Shown here: positions 32,101 through 41,518 of the stretch, piece after piece
Numbering within the stretch: position 1 is the stretch's first letter
Layout of the letters: the number at the start of each line of letters is the position of its first letter
DNA from: Nothopassalora personata
Lineage: Eukaryota; Ascomycota; Dothideomycetes; Mycosphaerellales; Mycosphaerellaceae
Assembly: GCA_033816765.1 (NCBI GenBank)
Contig: CM066297.1
Span: 2,226,573-2,290,572, forward strand
Length of the DNA stretch: 64,000 bases
Direction: 5' to 3'
Notes under the pieces: model-generated
What the model was told of the DNA's origin: nothing
The model's database searches: none
Seen by the model: only the letters and a program-made list of their open reading frames with translations
Translations under genes and position numbers: made by a program

Positions 32101-32762
32101 ACCCTGCGAGACCTTCTAATCCGTGGACACCAACGACTGAGCCTGACTGGGTGAAAGTTGAAAAGCCAAGTACACCTCCGTCGAGGACCGCATCCTCGTA
32201 TAGCACATCTTCGTCCCAGAGTCGGCATAAGACAGAGCCAGTGCCCAGAAAGCTACCTCCGCCCTACAAGCCTGCCGACCGCAATGCAGCAACAAGTACA
32301 AGTGCCAATCATGATGGATCACTGGACGACGAGAAGGCGCATACGCATCTCAAACAGACCTTGCGCAAGCCAGCGCCACCAAAGCCCACCAAACCAAGCT
32401 TGCTACGTTCAGAAAGCAACCAGTCTTCAGCATCTACCAAGAGCCCACCGCCTCCGCCAACAGCCAGAAGGACCGGCATTGCTGCAAAACCCGTGCTGCC
32501 ACCACCAGTCGAGCCGAGAAGGACCGGCCAGCCATCTGCGATCTCAAAGGCGGTTATGGCGCCCCCGCCGCCGCGAGCAAATGGCACTGCAGAAAGAAGG
32601 CTCAACAGCCCAGCTCCCGCTCCTCCTCCTCCGCCCAGGAAGCCGGTGGGTGACAGGGATGAAAGCGGGCCTGCACTCCCACCGCGAAGAGCTACGACAG
32701 ATTTGATGAATGAAGCTGGCGATGAAGAATTGAAAGATTGGGTGCCACTTAAGCCGCGCTAA
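29118..32762 (+). CDS. Synaptojanin-type polyphosphoinositide phosphatase (Sac1 + 5-phosphatase, 1214 aa)
   Basis: This is a two-headed enzyme. The N-terminal Sac domain contains the CX5R loop NCLDCLDRTN (about 473-482), which removes 3-, 4- or 5-phosphates. From about residue 613 (KINIWCGTFNLNGK) runs the inositol 5-phosphatase domain, with GDFNYRIG (about 800), PAWCDRIL and SDHRPVYGLF. The last 230 residues are Pro-rich and disordered (PPPPTARR, APPPPRANG, PAPPPPPRKP), offering SH3 sites. The layout matches yeast Inp51/52/53 and animal synaptojanin, which clear PI(4,5)P2 at endocytic sites and on endosomes. Both active-site sets look complete. It is a single exon starting MPIRVFLRDSPQRAIALATD. 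Which of INP51-53 it matches is not decidable here. Confidence 0.95.
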   Translation: MPIRVFLRDSPQRAIALATDTHVLIFRHSLTSINARQSSSTSVNDSATPRCIVEFSPWEGLDMDGYRTLSSLSVQGTLGLVALNNDVFLCVVNGATKVATVRPGETIQRILSVEFHCLNSSNYDHLLHDQVNPFPTDSLDADGYDHGGYREPIIEHPCMALKKLLSGGSFYYSADFDLTKRLQDRPTEASTIAIDSLDAGFLWNTYMIQPLVDFRSRLSPKERQALDESRILTSTIRGFAHTIPVPAASSPLRVKNTGMPSTMTLISRLSCRRAGTRFNSRGIDDDGNVANFVETETIFATDTMTFSYVQVRGSVPLFWEQSAGLPGQQKIQVTRSVEATQPAFDKHFQRLMENYGDVVVVNLLSEEKSQEIMLTQQYLRHIEQSSLNHVASKDDESAHKHVTAVNYDFHAETRGPNGYDAASGIQRWIEPTAMAFEYFLSEDMIEKIQRNGKEVSVVVRNDVLKQAGVFRTNCLDCLDRTNLIQTIISKIAFSLFLFQQANVSPTSDFWARHGTLWADNGDQLSKIYAGTGALKSSYTRSGKMSIAGAFADLRKSAQRLYINNVEDKGRQETMDMLLGRMIGQAPVHLYDPINDWVVAELSKRSAEFTRSEKINIWCGTFNLNGKTHGIDEDLSIWLCPKVDQAYRCPEIVAVAFQEIVNLDVQQIMSTDPHRRTVWEESVRKTLNANAQKYTGEDYVLLRGGQLVGASLSVFVRASVLPMIKNVEGAVKKTGLSGMAGNKGAVAIRMEVADTSVCFVTAHLAAGFANYEERNQDYRTISSGLRFQRNRSIEDHKSIMWFGDFNYRIGMDNDRVRQYIKQRDLTTLYENDQLNIQMVHGRTFPHYAEQIPTFLPTYKFNLGTDDYDTSDKARIPAWCDRILTRGDNLRQLYYDSAPLRFSDHRPVYGLFQCTISVVDQSVKEKIGQQLHARRWTAVGSHTANQVAESDDESLYGYDSVEPGLPPASSDKRKWWLDNGMPARSTVQPPSAGHVPNPARPSNPWTPTTEPDWVKVEKPSTPPSRTASSYSTSSSQSRHKTEPVPRKLPPPYKPADRNAATSTSANHDGSLDDEKAHTHLKQTLRKPAPPKPTKPSLLRSESNQSSASTKSPPPPPTARRTGIAAKPVLPPPVEPRRTGQPSAISKAVMAPPPPRANGTAERRLNSPAPAPPPPPRKPVGDRDESGPALPPRRATTDLMNEAGDEELKDWVPLKPR

Positions 32763-32964
32763 GCTAGTTATGCACAATAAATGTACATGTTTAGGCTTGC
32801 CTTGATTCGCCGGCTGTTTCAAGACATGCTTGGCTTGCGAGACGTCATCAAGTTCTCGAAGTAGAGTTGTCCTTATACGCCTTGCAAGCTGAGACTTTAA
32901 TAGCACGCACTTCCTAGCATGGCCTCAGCAATGAACAACAATACTATCGGACCGCCTACCCAAG

Positions 32965-33400
32965 ATGACGAAGCTCAAAGCCCTACGGAACTCCAGCCTT
33001 GAGAAGACTGGATTATCCGGCCTGCCTATGGAAATACAAGATATGATCTTCGACCTGATACATCCTCAGTGATGGAAGCGGGCTTCTCGTGGGCGCCCAA
33101 AGGAAGGGGATTCCGCACGGACCCCAGGTCTCCCTCGGGAAGTTGACCTACCCCCAGACTGGCATAGTCTTCTGTCTACCAAGGCATCCTGCTATGTCCG
33201 TCTCTCGCTTATGGCGTAGCGTCGCCGTCCGCGGCGGAGCTTGCAAGCTACATATCGGCTGGGAGCAGGGTCGCACATCTGCGGGTGTGCCACCAAGTGC
33301 GCGATCGAGCGAGATAAAGATTTCTCGATATCTGACCACTGGATCAAGGATATCAACGGAGAAGAGAACGAGTGTAAGAAATGAAAGCAAAGTCGAGCTT
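32965..33400 (+). pseudogene. F-box-like gene relic
   Basis: ATG at 32965 opens MTKLKALRNSSLEKTG and an F-box-like LSGLPMEIQDMIFDLIHPQ before a TGA at 33070. The same frame continues WKRASRGRPKEGD and ends LPPDWHSLLSTKASCYVRL before a TAG near 33218, then loses coherence. LP.EI.DMIFDLI is the usual opening of fungal F-box/DUF7730-type proteins. No intact product remains. It lies just right of the phosphatase gene and left of repeat-rich DNA. Confidence 0.45.
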
Positions 33401-33955
33401 TGTCTTCGTGTCATCTTGGCGTTCCGAGCCATCCTTGTTCGAGCCAAGCGCTTAACGCGTCGCGCCTCGCACTGCTCTCGGTCGTGTCGGTCTTACCTAC
33501 GACTCTCTCAATACCATAGAGCTCAGGAGCAAGACTGCTTCTCACGGCCGACACAAACCCATTTGTCGTTCGTACCCGAAAGTCAAGCCAATAAGGCAAC
33601 GAAAGAACAGCATAAACGGCGAATCGACCCTACTACTTGGCCAACAACAATGTATGAATCTGGATTTGTCCTCGTTCTCCACACCGATCCCGCCAACGAT
33701 ATGCCTGTCCACCAACACCGAGCCATGGCCCCATCTCCGCGCCTCGCTGAAGCTATACCGAACCTCTCCTCTGCCAGCACGCCACTTCTGCGCACCTGAT
33801 TCGTCATCGCCGTCGTCTTGTGGGACCTCCTTCTGCTTCACTGTTCTTGTCATGATGGCCACCCTCGCCGACCACACGGCGAAGAGTGAAATGTGACAGA
33901 TCAATCTCGACTTGTCAGCAAAGCGGCTCCCGTCAATTTCCACCACTAGAGGTTG

Positions 33956-34831
33956 TCACAACTCCGTCGTTGCGCAGACCCGGGTAAAATCTCCGCAATT
34001 CTGGTTAGACCCATTACCATTTTCATCAGGTAAGCATGATCTATATCCGCTGTTTCTAGGACAATTGACGCTGGGCCCATTTCGATTTGATGCCTTCCCG
34101 GTGGGCGAGGTGCTAACGTCATAGTCTTTTGTGGCACCACCGTTGTTGTTCGGGCCACCGTTGGTGTTTGGCGGGCTACCGTTGTTGTTGTTGTTGTTGT
34201 TGGTGTTTGGCGGGCTACCGTTGTTGTTTGTCGGGCTACCGTTGTTGTTTGTCGGGCTACCGTTGTTGTCTGTCTGGGCAGCTTTGATGTCTGTCTGGCC
34301 AGCTTTGATGTGTGTCAGGCTAGCTGTCTTGTCTGTTTGGACATCTTTCAGGGCAGCTTTGTTGTCTGTCAGGGCAGCTTTGTTGTCTGGCTGGCCACCG
34401 TTATTGACTTTCTTGCCACCGTTATTGTTTTTCTGGCCACCGTTGTTGTCTATCCGGCCACCGTTGTTGTTTGTCGGGCCACCGTTGTTGTTTGTCGGGC
34501 CACCGTTGTTGTTTGTCGGGCTACCGTCGTTATCTGTCTGGCCACCGTCATTGTTTTTCTGGCCACCGTCATTGTTTTTCTGGCCACCGTCATTGTTTTT
34601 CTGGCCGCCGTCATTGTTGTTATGGCCACCGTTATTGTTTTTCTGGCTACCGTCGTTCTTTTTCTGGCCGTCTTTCTGGCCAGCTGTGTTGCCTGTTAGG
34701 CTAGCTTTGTTGTCTGTCTGGCTCCGAGCAGTCAATGCTCGCCTCGTGGGAGGTTGACTAGCACCAAGGGCCGATCCGACCGAAACAGCACTTGTAGTTG
34801 CTGCAATAAAAAGAACAAGTAGAAACCTCAT
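33956..34831 (-). CDS. Secreted Asn/Gly/Lys tandem-repeat protein with Cys-containing C terminus (291 aa)
   Basis: A clear signal peptide (MRFLLVLFIAATTSAVSVGS, then ALGAS) leads a basic segment (PPTRRALTARSQ). About 180 residues of short tandem units follow (GGQKNNDGG, GGPTNNNG, AAQTDN), period 8-9 aa. The last 50 residues are non-repetitive with four cysteines (NCPRNSGYRSCL, QNCGDF, RVCATTEL). The intact frame despite unit repetition argues for real coding. It has no enzymatic domain. Repeat-containing secreted proteins with a small Cys-rich end occur among fungal effectors and wall proteins. It borders TpA-rich repeat DNA, another effector-like trait. Frames on the opposite strand are shadows of the repeat. 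Confidence 0.7.
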   Translation of the reverse strand: MRFLLVLFIAATTSAVSVGSALGASQPPTRRALTARSQTDNKASLTGNTAGQKDGQKKNDGSQKNNNGGHNNNDGGQKNNDGGQKNNDGGQKNNDGGQTDNDGSPTNNNGGPTNNNGGPTNNNGGRIDNNGGQKNNNGGKKVNNGGQPDNKAALTDNKAALKDVQTDKTASLTHIKAGQTDIKAAQTDNNGSPTNNNGSPTNNNGSPPNTNNNNNNNGSPPNTNGGPNNNGGATKDYDVSTSPTGKASNRNGPSVNCPRNSGYRSCLPDENGNGSNQNCGDFTRVCATTEL

Positions 34832-35240
34832 TGCGCCGATAGCCTCTATAGATGTTAGACTAAGAAACAGGTGTAATAGGTTAATGCTTACAAGATTTGA
34901 CTTAAGTTGAGACCGCTAAAGGATAGTGTAGAGAGATCATGTTCATCTCTAGATTGTTGCTCTGGAGTGATGGCTCTTCGCAGGAGTAAGTGAAAGGGCA
35001 TTTATTATATATTGACTATACCCAGGTAGTATTCGAGACCGAAATTGCGATTTCGTAGACATTATTGTTGCTAGCATAGTCCCGGTAAGCTTCTAAGTAA
35101 TTGTTAAGCTATGCGCTAGAGAGAAGTAGACATGCCCCTTTTTCTGCCTATATACCCAAAACCTTGTAAGACAAGTAGTAGTAAAGAAGAACAAGAAGCA
35201 ACGAAAGGTCTATAGCAGCTCACGATCTCGCCTGGGGGCA
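34832..35240. other. TpA-rich DNA upstream of the secreted repeat protein
   Basis: It is AT-rich with many TA steps and no open frame. It contains the promoter of the gene ending at 34831 and grades into the dispersed repeat. Confidence 0.5.
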
Positions 35241-35482
35241 GCTCCAATTCTTAGTTATTGCTCGAAATTTGATTAAGAGCTTTTTGCGCTCTAGCCCTCT
35301 ACGTAACGTATGCCCGCCCGGCAATAGCATCTATATTTCCTGTGGCCGAGCAAACTCAGGAGGGGCCTAAGGTAGGAGGACCCAAGTGCAGCGGAGGGCT
35401 TGGGGTGGGGTATTCCCCATTTAAATAGCAATTGATCAATCAGTCAGAATGTAAGCTGGCCGTTGACGAAAACGTGAGCTAC
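35241..35482 (-). repeat. Dispersed repeat, copy 2
   Basis: Its order of blocks (TTAG..TTGATTA..TGCCCGCCCGGC..CCTGTGGCC..CAAGTGCAGCGGAGGGC..GGGGTATTC..GATCAATCAGTCAG) matches 35917-36210 as a direct repeat with many substitutions. Its right half also matches the reverse complement of 5450-5565. Confidence 0.75.
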
Positions 35483-35916
35483 CCATAGACTTTTCGAGGG
35501 AACCTGCATGTGCCTGCATGTAAGTTCCCTGACCCCTGCTGAGGGAGACCTGTTGTCGAGGTGAATGGAACCGACCCTCTGGCAACTTGTATTAGAACTC
35601 TAACAGCGACACCTAGCACGAGCAAGCTGTGAAGGGGGGCGGGCCTTCTTACTTCTCCTTCCCCCAGTCCGCCGCCTTTTCCCCAATAGATACCGATCAA
35701 GGTGATGGGCCTAAACACTCTATACTGCACCTCGAAACCCCTAGCCCTATGTTCTTTGGCCGGGAGCGACGTACGAGCGGCCCGCAGTGCTATGTTGTCG
35801 TTCTCCTAGCACTCAAAAGGGAGTTGCAATTTGAGGATATCTGATTAGAATTTAATGCAAAGCTAGGGGGAGGGCGGCGAACTGGGGGGAGGGGAGGTGA
35901 GTTCGACTGGGGGTTA
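35483..35916. other. Spacer between the two direct repeat copies
   Basis: No gene is seen. A purine-run segment at 35860-35930 resembles the reverse complement of 35636-35700 (CTTCTCCTTCCCCCAGTCCG against CACCTCCCCTCCCCCCAGTT), so an internal inverted similarity exists. Confidence 0.45.
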
Positions 35917-36210
35917 GCGCCCAATCTTAGTCATCACTCAAGATTTGATTAGCTTCCTAGCACTTTGAATGCGCATGCCCGCCCGGCGATGGCTAATAGC
36001 ATTTATGTTTCCTGTAGCCGTAGCAAATTCGGGAGGGACCCACGGTAGGAGGGTCCCCTAGAGGGAGGGAGGATCTCGTGGGAGGAGCCAAGTGCAGCGG
36101 AGGGCTGGGGGGTGGGGTATTCACCATTTGATGGGATTTGTATGATTAGTCAGGTTAATCAATTGATTAGTCAGATCAGGGGCTGCCCGTAGTCGAAAAT
36201 TGGGCAACAA
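35917..36210 (-). repeat. Dispersed repeat, copy 3
   Basis: This is a diverged direct repeat of 35241-35482, offset about 680 bp. It contains an extra GA-rich segment (gagggagggaggatctcgtg) that copy 1 at 5450-5565 also shows in reverse complement. It has no coding potential. Confidence 0.75.
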
Positions 36211-36299
36211 CTTCCGCCGCGAAATTGCTCTTATCCCAAACACCGAAACAAAGTTGATAACCTTATCAACCTAAAAACCTGACCCGAGTCGGTACCCCA

Positions 36300-36530
36300 C
36301 TCCAACAACACCACCTCCGGCTCTCAGGGCTACAATGTGACCTCCAGCGGCACCAACTCGCAGCTATGTGAACCAGCAAACACGCGATCATGAGCGAAAA
36401 TTATGTACTGACATGTCTAGGGCAACCACTACTGCTCCCGCGACAACGGCTCATCCGCCTCCAACTCGATTTCGTACCATCACAGCACACCAACGAGTCC
36501 TACCACTACAGCAACCCGAACGGTTCGACG
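36300..36530 (+). pseudogene. Fragment of a fungal Asn/Ser/Tyr-rich secreted-type protein gene, cut at its 3' side
   Basis: NNTTSGSQGYNVTSSGTNSQ ends near a donor-like GTGAACC. An acceptor-like CTAG lies about 60 nt on, followed by GNHYCSRDNGSSASNSISYH and a frame-shifted PTSPTTTATRT. I recognise this as the common fungal module 'TSGSGYNxxGTNSQGNHYCSRDYGxxASNSNSYHYSN...YYYSNPNGSTYY'. The last readable block (HYSNPNGS in one frame) runs straight into the truncated peptidase relic at about 36527. It has no start and no end. Confidence 0.5.
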
Positions 36531-37408
36531 GGATCATGATGATTTTCATTCCGCCTTTGAAGGTGCCAATGTTAATGGTCGGGATCAGCATAGCGTCCGC
36601 TGCGCCTTTCCACATGAACTCGTCTGCGACTTTCTGGACTTCTGGACGTTGCATGTGCTCCTTAAGCTGCTTGTCCATGTCTTTGCCAGGGTTCTTTCCC
36701 ACGCTGACAAGTCTTGCGATCAGTCCTGGAGCGATCCGAATAGCACCTCGCCTGAGCTGGATGTACGTCCCATGAGCGCCCTGTGCAGTCACAGTCATAG
36801 TCAAACGCAGCGTCCCTTTCTCACCGAAACGAATGCTTTGCAAACCTCCTGGCTCGCCGACCAGTGCCCTCGCCATTGCTTGGACCGATCGTTTTCTTCC
36901 AATAGATAGCGGCTTCCCCGTTTGCCGCCTGTCTCTTCATCTGAGACGACTTCAAAGGTACAACGGCACGTGAGCTGAGACTGGCACTTGTGAGGTAAGA
37001 GAATGCAATTATGCTTGCTGCTGTGCCAGCTTTCATGTCTGGTCCAGATCGGCCGTGCACATATCCGCCCTCAATGTCGCCGGAGTAAGGCTATTTCTGC
37101 CATCGTCCAGCATCGATTACTGGGAACTGGCCGATGTGGCCATTGAGGACAATGCTGCGGCCTTCCTGCTTGGCTTGACCTTCTCGACTGGTCGGAACCG
37201 TGCTCACAAGGTTGGGTAATTCCGGCTTGGGCGCTATGATTCCCTTCTGCATGTTGAATGAGTTTAGATACCTCTCGACCACTGTTTTGGCCTTTCTGGT
37301 ATACCCGGATGGGTTCGGCGATGATGCTTGAATGAGATGCTGTAAAACCTTGAGGTGTGAAGTTTCATCTTTTTCGATCAATCTCAGAAGATCCTGCCGT
37401 GATGGCAT
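36520..37408 (-). pseudogene. Truncated and frameshifted M20-family metallopeptidase/deacetylase relic
   Basis: The minus-strand reading starts MPSRQDLLRLIEKDETSHLK, then IQASSPNPSGYTRKAKTVVE, SIVLNGHIGQFPV and WQK. An in-frame TAG follows at 37091-37093, then PYSGDIEGGYVHGRSGPDMK (the metal-ligand region, usually GRGxxDMKG). After a frameshift near 36870 come GEPGGLQSIRFGEKGTLRL and TAQGAHGTYIQLRRGA from the dimerisation domain. It stops at GGMKIIMIPSN, so the C-terminal catalytic part is missing. The family contains acetylornithine deacetylases and Cys-Gly-type peptidases. A stop, a frameshift and a missing end make it non-functional. Confidence 0.75.
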
Positions 37409-38128
37409 GGCGTGTGAAATGCCCACGATGAAAGGGTAAGAACATGCAGGCACTCGTCACCTATACGACCGCTCGATGGCATAATGGCATTGCGAAGCTA
37501 GCAGGATGATGCTGTTAATGCTACTTGCGTCGAGACACCGCGTTGAACTCCGGCATATCATGGCAGGGTTCTACCATCGATATCGCGGTATTTTGTCGAC
37601 TCAATGACCCAGACCGAGTGCGGTGAAGGAATACATGATGCGGCATATTCGATGTTGTTTGTGGGACGACAGAAGCTAGCGTCGGCAGTCAGCACTTCGT
37701 CCCCGCGACATCAAGACGAAAGCGATAAAGGTCTTCTGCCAAACTCGACCTACCTTCAACTACCTCACGCGATACGCTCGAATGAACTCCGGCATCACGA
37801 ATGGAACCATGTCATATTTCCACTCACAGCCAGCCTGAGCACCGTGCTTTCCGTACGGGAATGCCATCAATGCTCCGTCTGACGCGGGATACAGGAGTTG
37901 CATCGTGTCACTGGGCGTGATTTACAGCCAATGTTGAAAAATCATTTTTGCAAGACGGCCTGCATGGATAAGAGCGACCTGTCGCCGATCTAGAGAACGA
38001 ACTCGAGAGAGAAACGCACCCATTAATACACTACCCACTCAAGAGCCTTGCGGGTCGTGCAGTCGCTAGCATAGATCATGGGATAGCACGAAAGACTGGA
38101 CCGTGCATAAAGTGATGCCCCCCATCGA
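37409..38128. other. No supportable gene
   Basis: Short frames on both strands show no domain. The left edge is upstream of the M20 relic, the right edge the 3' flank of the next minus-strand gene. Confidence 0.45.
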
Positions 38129-39232
38129 TCAACCCACAGCAAGCTGCGAGTCCTGGGTCCCATCCTCCTCCCGATCCGAAGACGAACGTCGAGCCGCACG
38201 ACCTCTGATAGCGGGCGAGCGAGCTGCCGTCGCGTGAGCGAACAGATCGTGAAGCTCGCTCTCAGCTATCGAAAAAAGATTGTCCCCCTTCGTGAAAGAA
38301 GTTCGTGATACGGCTCTGCTGCGGAATGGACTGAGCGGAGTCGACGAGCCAAACGTCGGTCTTCGCAGTATTCTCGACGGTCTCGCCGACTCTGCCACTT
38401 CTCGCACTTTCGACTCTGCTCTTGATGCCGTCATGGACGAAGTATTGGTTCGCCTGCGCGGTCTGCCCGTGTTTGGCTTTGGCTCCCTGAACACTGGCGG
38501 CCACTCCAGATCCAGCTCTTCCAGCTTCCTGGTATGCAGGTCCTTCCGCCACTCTTCGTGGTCCTCGATCTCGAAGTGTGCAAAGTCGTGCAGCAGGTTC
38601 GACTCCGATTTTGATCGACAAAGGATCTCATTCCAATCAAGCTCACACCCGATGTCTGCTCTCGGACAACTGTCCGGCAATACCTTGTTCGACTTCTCAG
38701 GCACAACGTTCCAGAGCTCAATGACATCGTCGAAATCCTTAGCATACTGTTCCTGCATCACCGTTGCAAGCTCTTGCTCCCTACTAAAGAGCGCAGAGTT
38801 CACAAAGATGGGTTGGTTATACGTGCCCTGCGGGCCTTCGATGTAGTAGCTGGCGTCTACTACGTCTGCAACCATACTTTCGATATTGTCAGTGTTGGGT
38901 ATGCGCATATAGTCCCGAACAATCAGCGTCACTCGAGCAAGTCGTTCGCGAGCAGCTTGCTTGTTGGTATACTGGCCGATGGAAGCTTCATCATGTTCGT
39001 TGATGATCCTGCGTAACCGGCGGAAGTGCTCGATGACAAGTTCCTTCGAAAGTCAAGGTGAGTAAACTTAGGTGTCTTAGAAAGAAGGGGCAGAAGCCAT
39101 GAGCGTTCTAAGTGTCTTAGATGTCGCACTATGGCCACTGGACTTGAGCTTTACCTTATGGCACCGCTCCATAGGCGCCGACCAGAGGTCATCCTCGGTG
39201 AAGGTGCCTTTTTCTTTGTCGTCGATGTTCAT
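38129..39232 (-). CDS. Conserved-looking fungal protein of unknown function (two exons, 330 aa)
   Basis: Exon 1 is 39232-39155 (MNIDDKEKGTFTEDDLWSAP..) and exon 2 is 39043-38129, with a 111-nt intron (GTAAAG..AAG). The reading joins without a gap at CHK/ELVIEHFRRLRRIINE. The first 180 residues look folded and helical (NKQAARERLARVTLIVRDYM, QEQYAKDFDDVIELWNVVPE, LHDFAHFEIEDHEEWRKDL). The rest is basic, Ser/Arg-rich and probably disordered. It has no signal peptide, membrane segment or known catalytic motif. The exon 1 ATG was chosen because it gives an acidic start typical of cytosolic proteins and because exon 2 has a stop just upstream of the acceptor. Confidence 0.72.
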
Positions 39233-39602
39233 TGCGATAGTATACTAAAGTGATCAAAGGTAGAATTTGGATAACCAGAAGCATTTAGTACATTGACGAG
39301 TCTGCGAACGCTATTCACGGTTGAATCTGTCTTCTACGATATCGCTGCAAACATTGCAATGGGATTGGCCTTATACACTAGGGCAAAAGGGCCACAGGAG
39401 TCCTCTTCATAGTGAGCGACAATCACTGGCTTTTCTCACTGACTTTGAAGTGAATGCGCCTAGAAATCCAAAACACTTCGGCATTTGTTTCGAACCTTCA
39501 TCTTTGCAGAAGTCATTGCCACCAGCTGCCTCTCGCACCACCGTCTCCAGTATCTGGGACGGCAATCATATCAAATAGCATACCAACAACCACGTACTCT
39601 AC
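39233..39602. other. Divergent intergenic region
   Basis: It holds the promoters of the minus-strand gene at 38129-39232 and the RING gene at 39603. No coding evidence is seen. Confidence 0.5.
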
Positions 39603-40208
39603 ATGACTCTCACATCTAGGAAGGACTTTCTCGCCAGTCTCTCGCCACCACAGTGCCCTATCTGTCATGAGGTGAGTATGTCTGGCACGCTTCTTAGAAC
39701 CTCCACTGACCTATTATAGAATGTGAACGCTCCTATCACCATACCTTGCGGACATACTTTCTGTCACGAATGTGTCAATACATGGCCAAAGACGTTTGCG
39801 ACATGCCCGTCCTGCCGCATGGTTCTCTACGACGATGAGCTGAATGAAGCTGAACCAGAGGCTGACTTGGATGCTGAGACAACTCCTGATCCACAGCTCG
39901 TGGAGGAAGCATTCGCATCTAGTACTGCCGTCGAACCTCCAGAGTCTGCTCTTAACCCAATACCTCAGGTCCCGACACTGTCGCACCTCCACCTCGCGGT
40001 CTACTGGGCCGCATTCCGCGCTTTTATCGCCCCAAACAGCACCAGGAAGCCGCCCGCCCTTTTGCAGCGCAGACTCGTCCTCCGACAATGGCAGGCATCG
40101 CTATGCAAACTGTTCCGGACTGTGAGGACGATCCATCGAGATTTAGAGATGCGGAAAAGGATGCATGTTCGGCAGCGCACGGCACTGTGGAAGCAGCAGA
40201 TTGGTTGA
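39603..40208 (+). CDS. RING-finger (C3HC4) protein, putative E3 ubiquitin ligase (two exons, 185 aa)
   Basis: Exon 1 is 39603-39671 and exon 2 is 39720-40208, with a 48-nt intron (GTGAGT..TAG) that splits the RING. Joined, the motif runs CPICHE..NVNAPITIPCGHTFCHEC.. ATCPSCR at residues 18-57, giving the C3HC4 pattern CxxC, CxHxxCxxC, CxxC. An acidic stretch (DDELNEAEPEADLDAE) follows, then a basic helical C terminus (RTIHRDLEMRKRMHVRQR). The RING would recruit an E2 and transfer ubiquitin; no substrate domain is visible. The exon 1 ATG is needed to supply the first two cysteines, which makes the model firm. Confidence 0.88.
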
Positions 40209-41518
40209 GACAACAGGTCGTGCTGCAGAACGAGGATCATGAAGAGGTCATGAGAGAGGTGGACGAGAAGCGGCTAAATATATCGCGTGAACGTAAGTCG
40301 GTGGCTGAGCAGCAAGTACGAAGGTCGGAGGGTAGGTCGACTGGATTTTCCGGATCGCTCCTGAGCGTAGAGAATGCTTCGAGTAAGTGTTCGTGGGGAC
40401 GGGTGAAGGATGGCTTCTCTTGGGAAAGTGTCAAGGGTCGCGAGTTGCCGCACGCGACGAGGGTGCATAAGTGAAGAGATGATCAAAATAATGGAAAGGG
40501 TCCTCGACCTAAGCTCAATAGACTGGGGTGTTACAGACATCGCCGGATGGCCTAGATTTCTTAGTTCGAAGCAGCCCCCCCCCCCCTCAAAACCAAGACA
40601 ATCGTGAGAGACGTCTGTCCAGAACACACTATGTGCACTACAATCGTGATCAGTAAGCAGATGCTTGTACTATGATACCACGTCTGCCAGGAGCCCAAGG
40701 TCTTGGCATCACATGTTCATGTCTCATAAAGATGGGCGCGTGCCCCTCGCTGCGTACAGATACGAAGACAACTCACATGTATTACAAAAGGTACGTATAT
40801 CCACCAAAGTAGCGCATATCTCGACAACGTCTCTCGCCTGCGTGGCTCAAAGTGCAGCACTGCACTGCACTCATGCTCGTGCTTGTCCTGCAAGTTCTAC
40901 AACAGATGTTGTGATCTTCCAATTAATGTCGAGCGTCATTTAGACAAGTGTTGTTATTCTATTCTGCGCCACGATCGGACCTGGAGCCTGATATCCATGC
41001 TTGTGCCTGGCGTGATTTCAGCAAGCTATGTATCATTTGGAGAGCTTCCTAGCGTCCGACAACATCTCTCCCTCCTGACCGGCTTAGGGGCATCATTGCC
41101 TCCGGAATGATTTGCACCCATTACCCGCGCGGAAACGTACGATGTCTGTTGGACTGGTCTGGGTGTCAAGTCAGTGGCCATTTGGGGGACTGATGTTGTT
41201 CTTCTTGCGCTAGACTCACACATGGTCTGGTCTGGATCTCAGCATGCTTCGGTGCAGTTATTTTCCATCCAAGTCAGCCTGATTCTGAGCCTGACTCCGT
41301 GTGGACAGTGCCCGTTCAGAGGCCCAATCAAGCAATGTCACAGACATCATTTAGAACTCTTCCTCTGATAGGACGCTATTTGGCCGGAGGTAGTTGTAGC
41401 TCTTTGTCGTTTCGGCGCCCTTGCATTTCTTTGAATCTGTCAGAGATGGCGCACACATACCACTCTCGTGACGCTTCCATAGATATTATGTGCTAGATCG
41501 CTGACAATCATAACCTCA
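40209..41518. other. Intergenic, no supportable gene; C12 run at 40575-40586
   Basis: Short frames only. A pure run of twelve cytosines lies at 40575-40586. The left end is the 3' flank of the RING gene, and a Glu/Lys-rich frame there (to 40474) is probably 3' UTR. Confidence 0.45.

Noticed and set aside
34131..34757. Long plus-strand Leu/Pro-rich frame opposite the secreted repeat protein
   Set aside because: It is the antisense shadow of the tandem repeat. The minus strand has the signal peptide, the non-repetitive Cys-rich end and a proper ATG.
35241..36210. LTR retrotransposon from the two direct repeats
   Set aside because: The spacer is only about 430 bp with no gag-pol trace, the copies are strongly diverged, and I could not find TG..CA ends or a target duplication.
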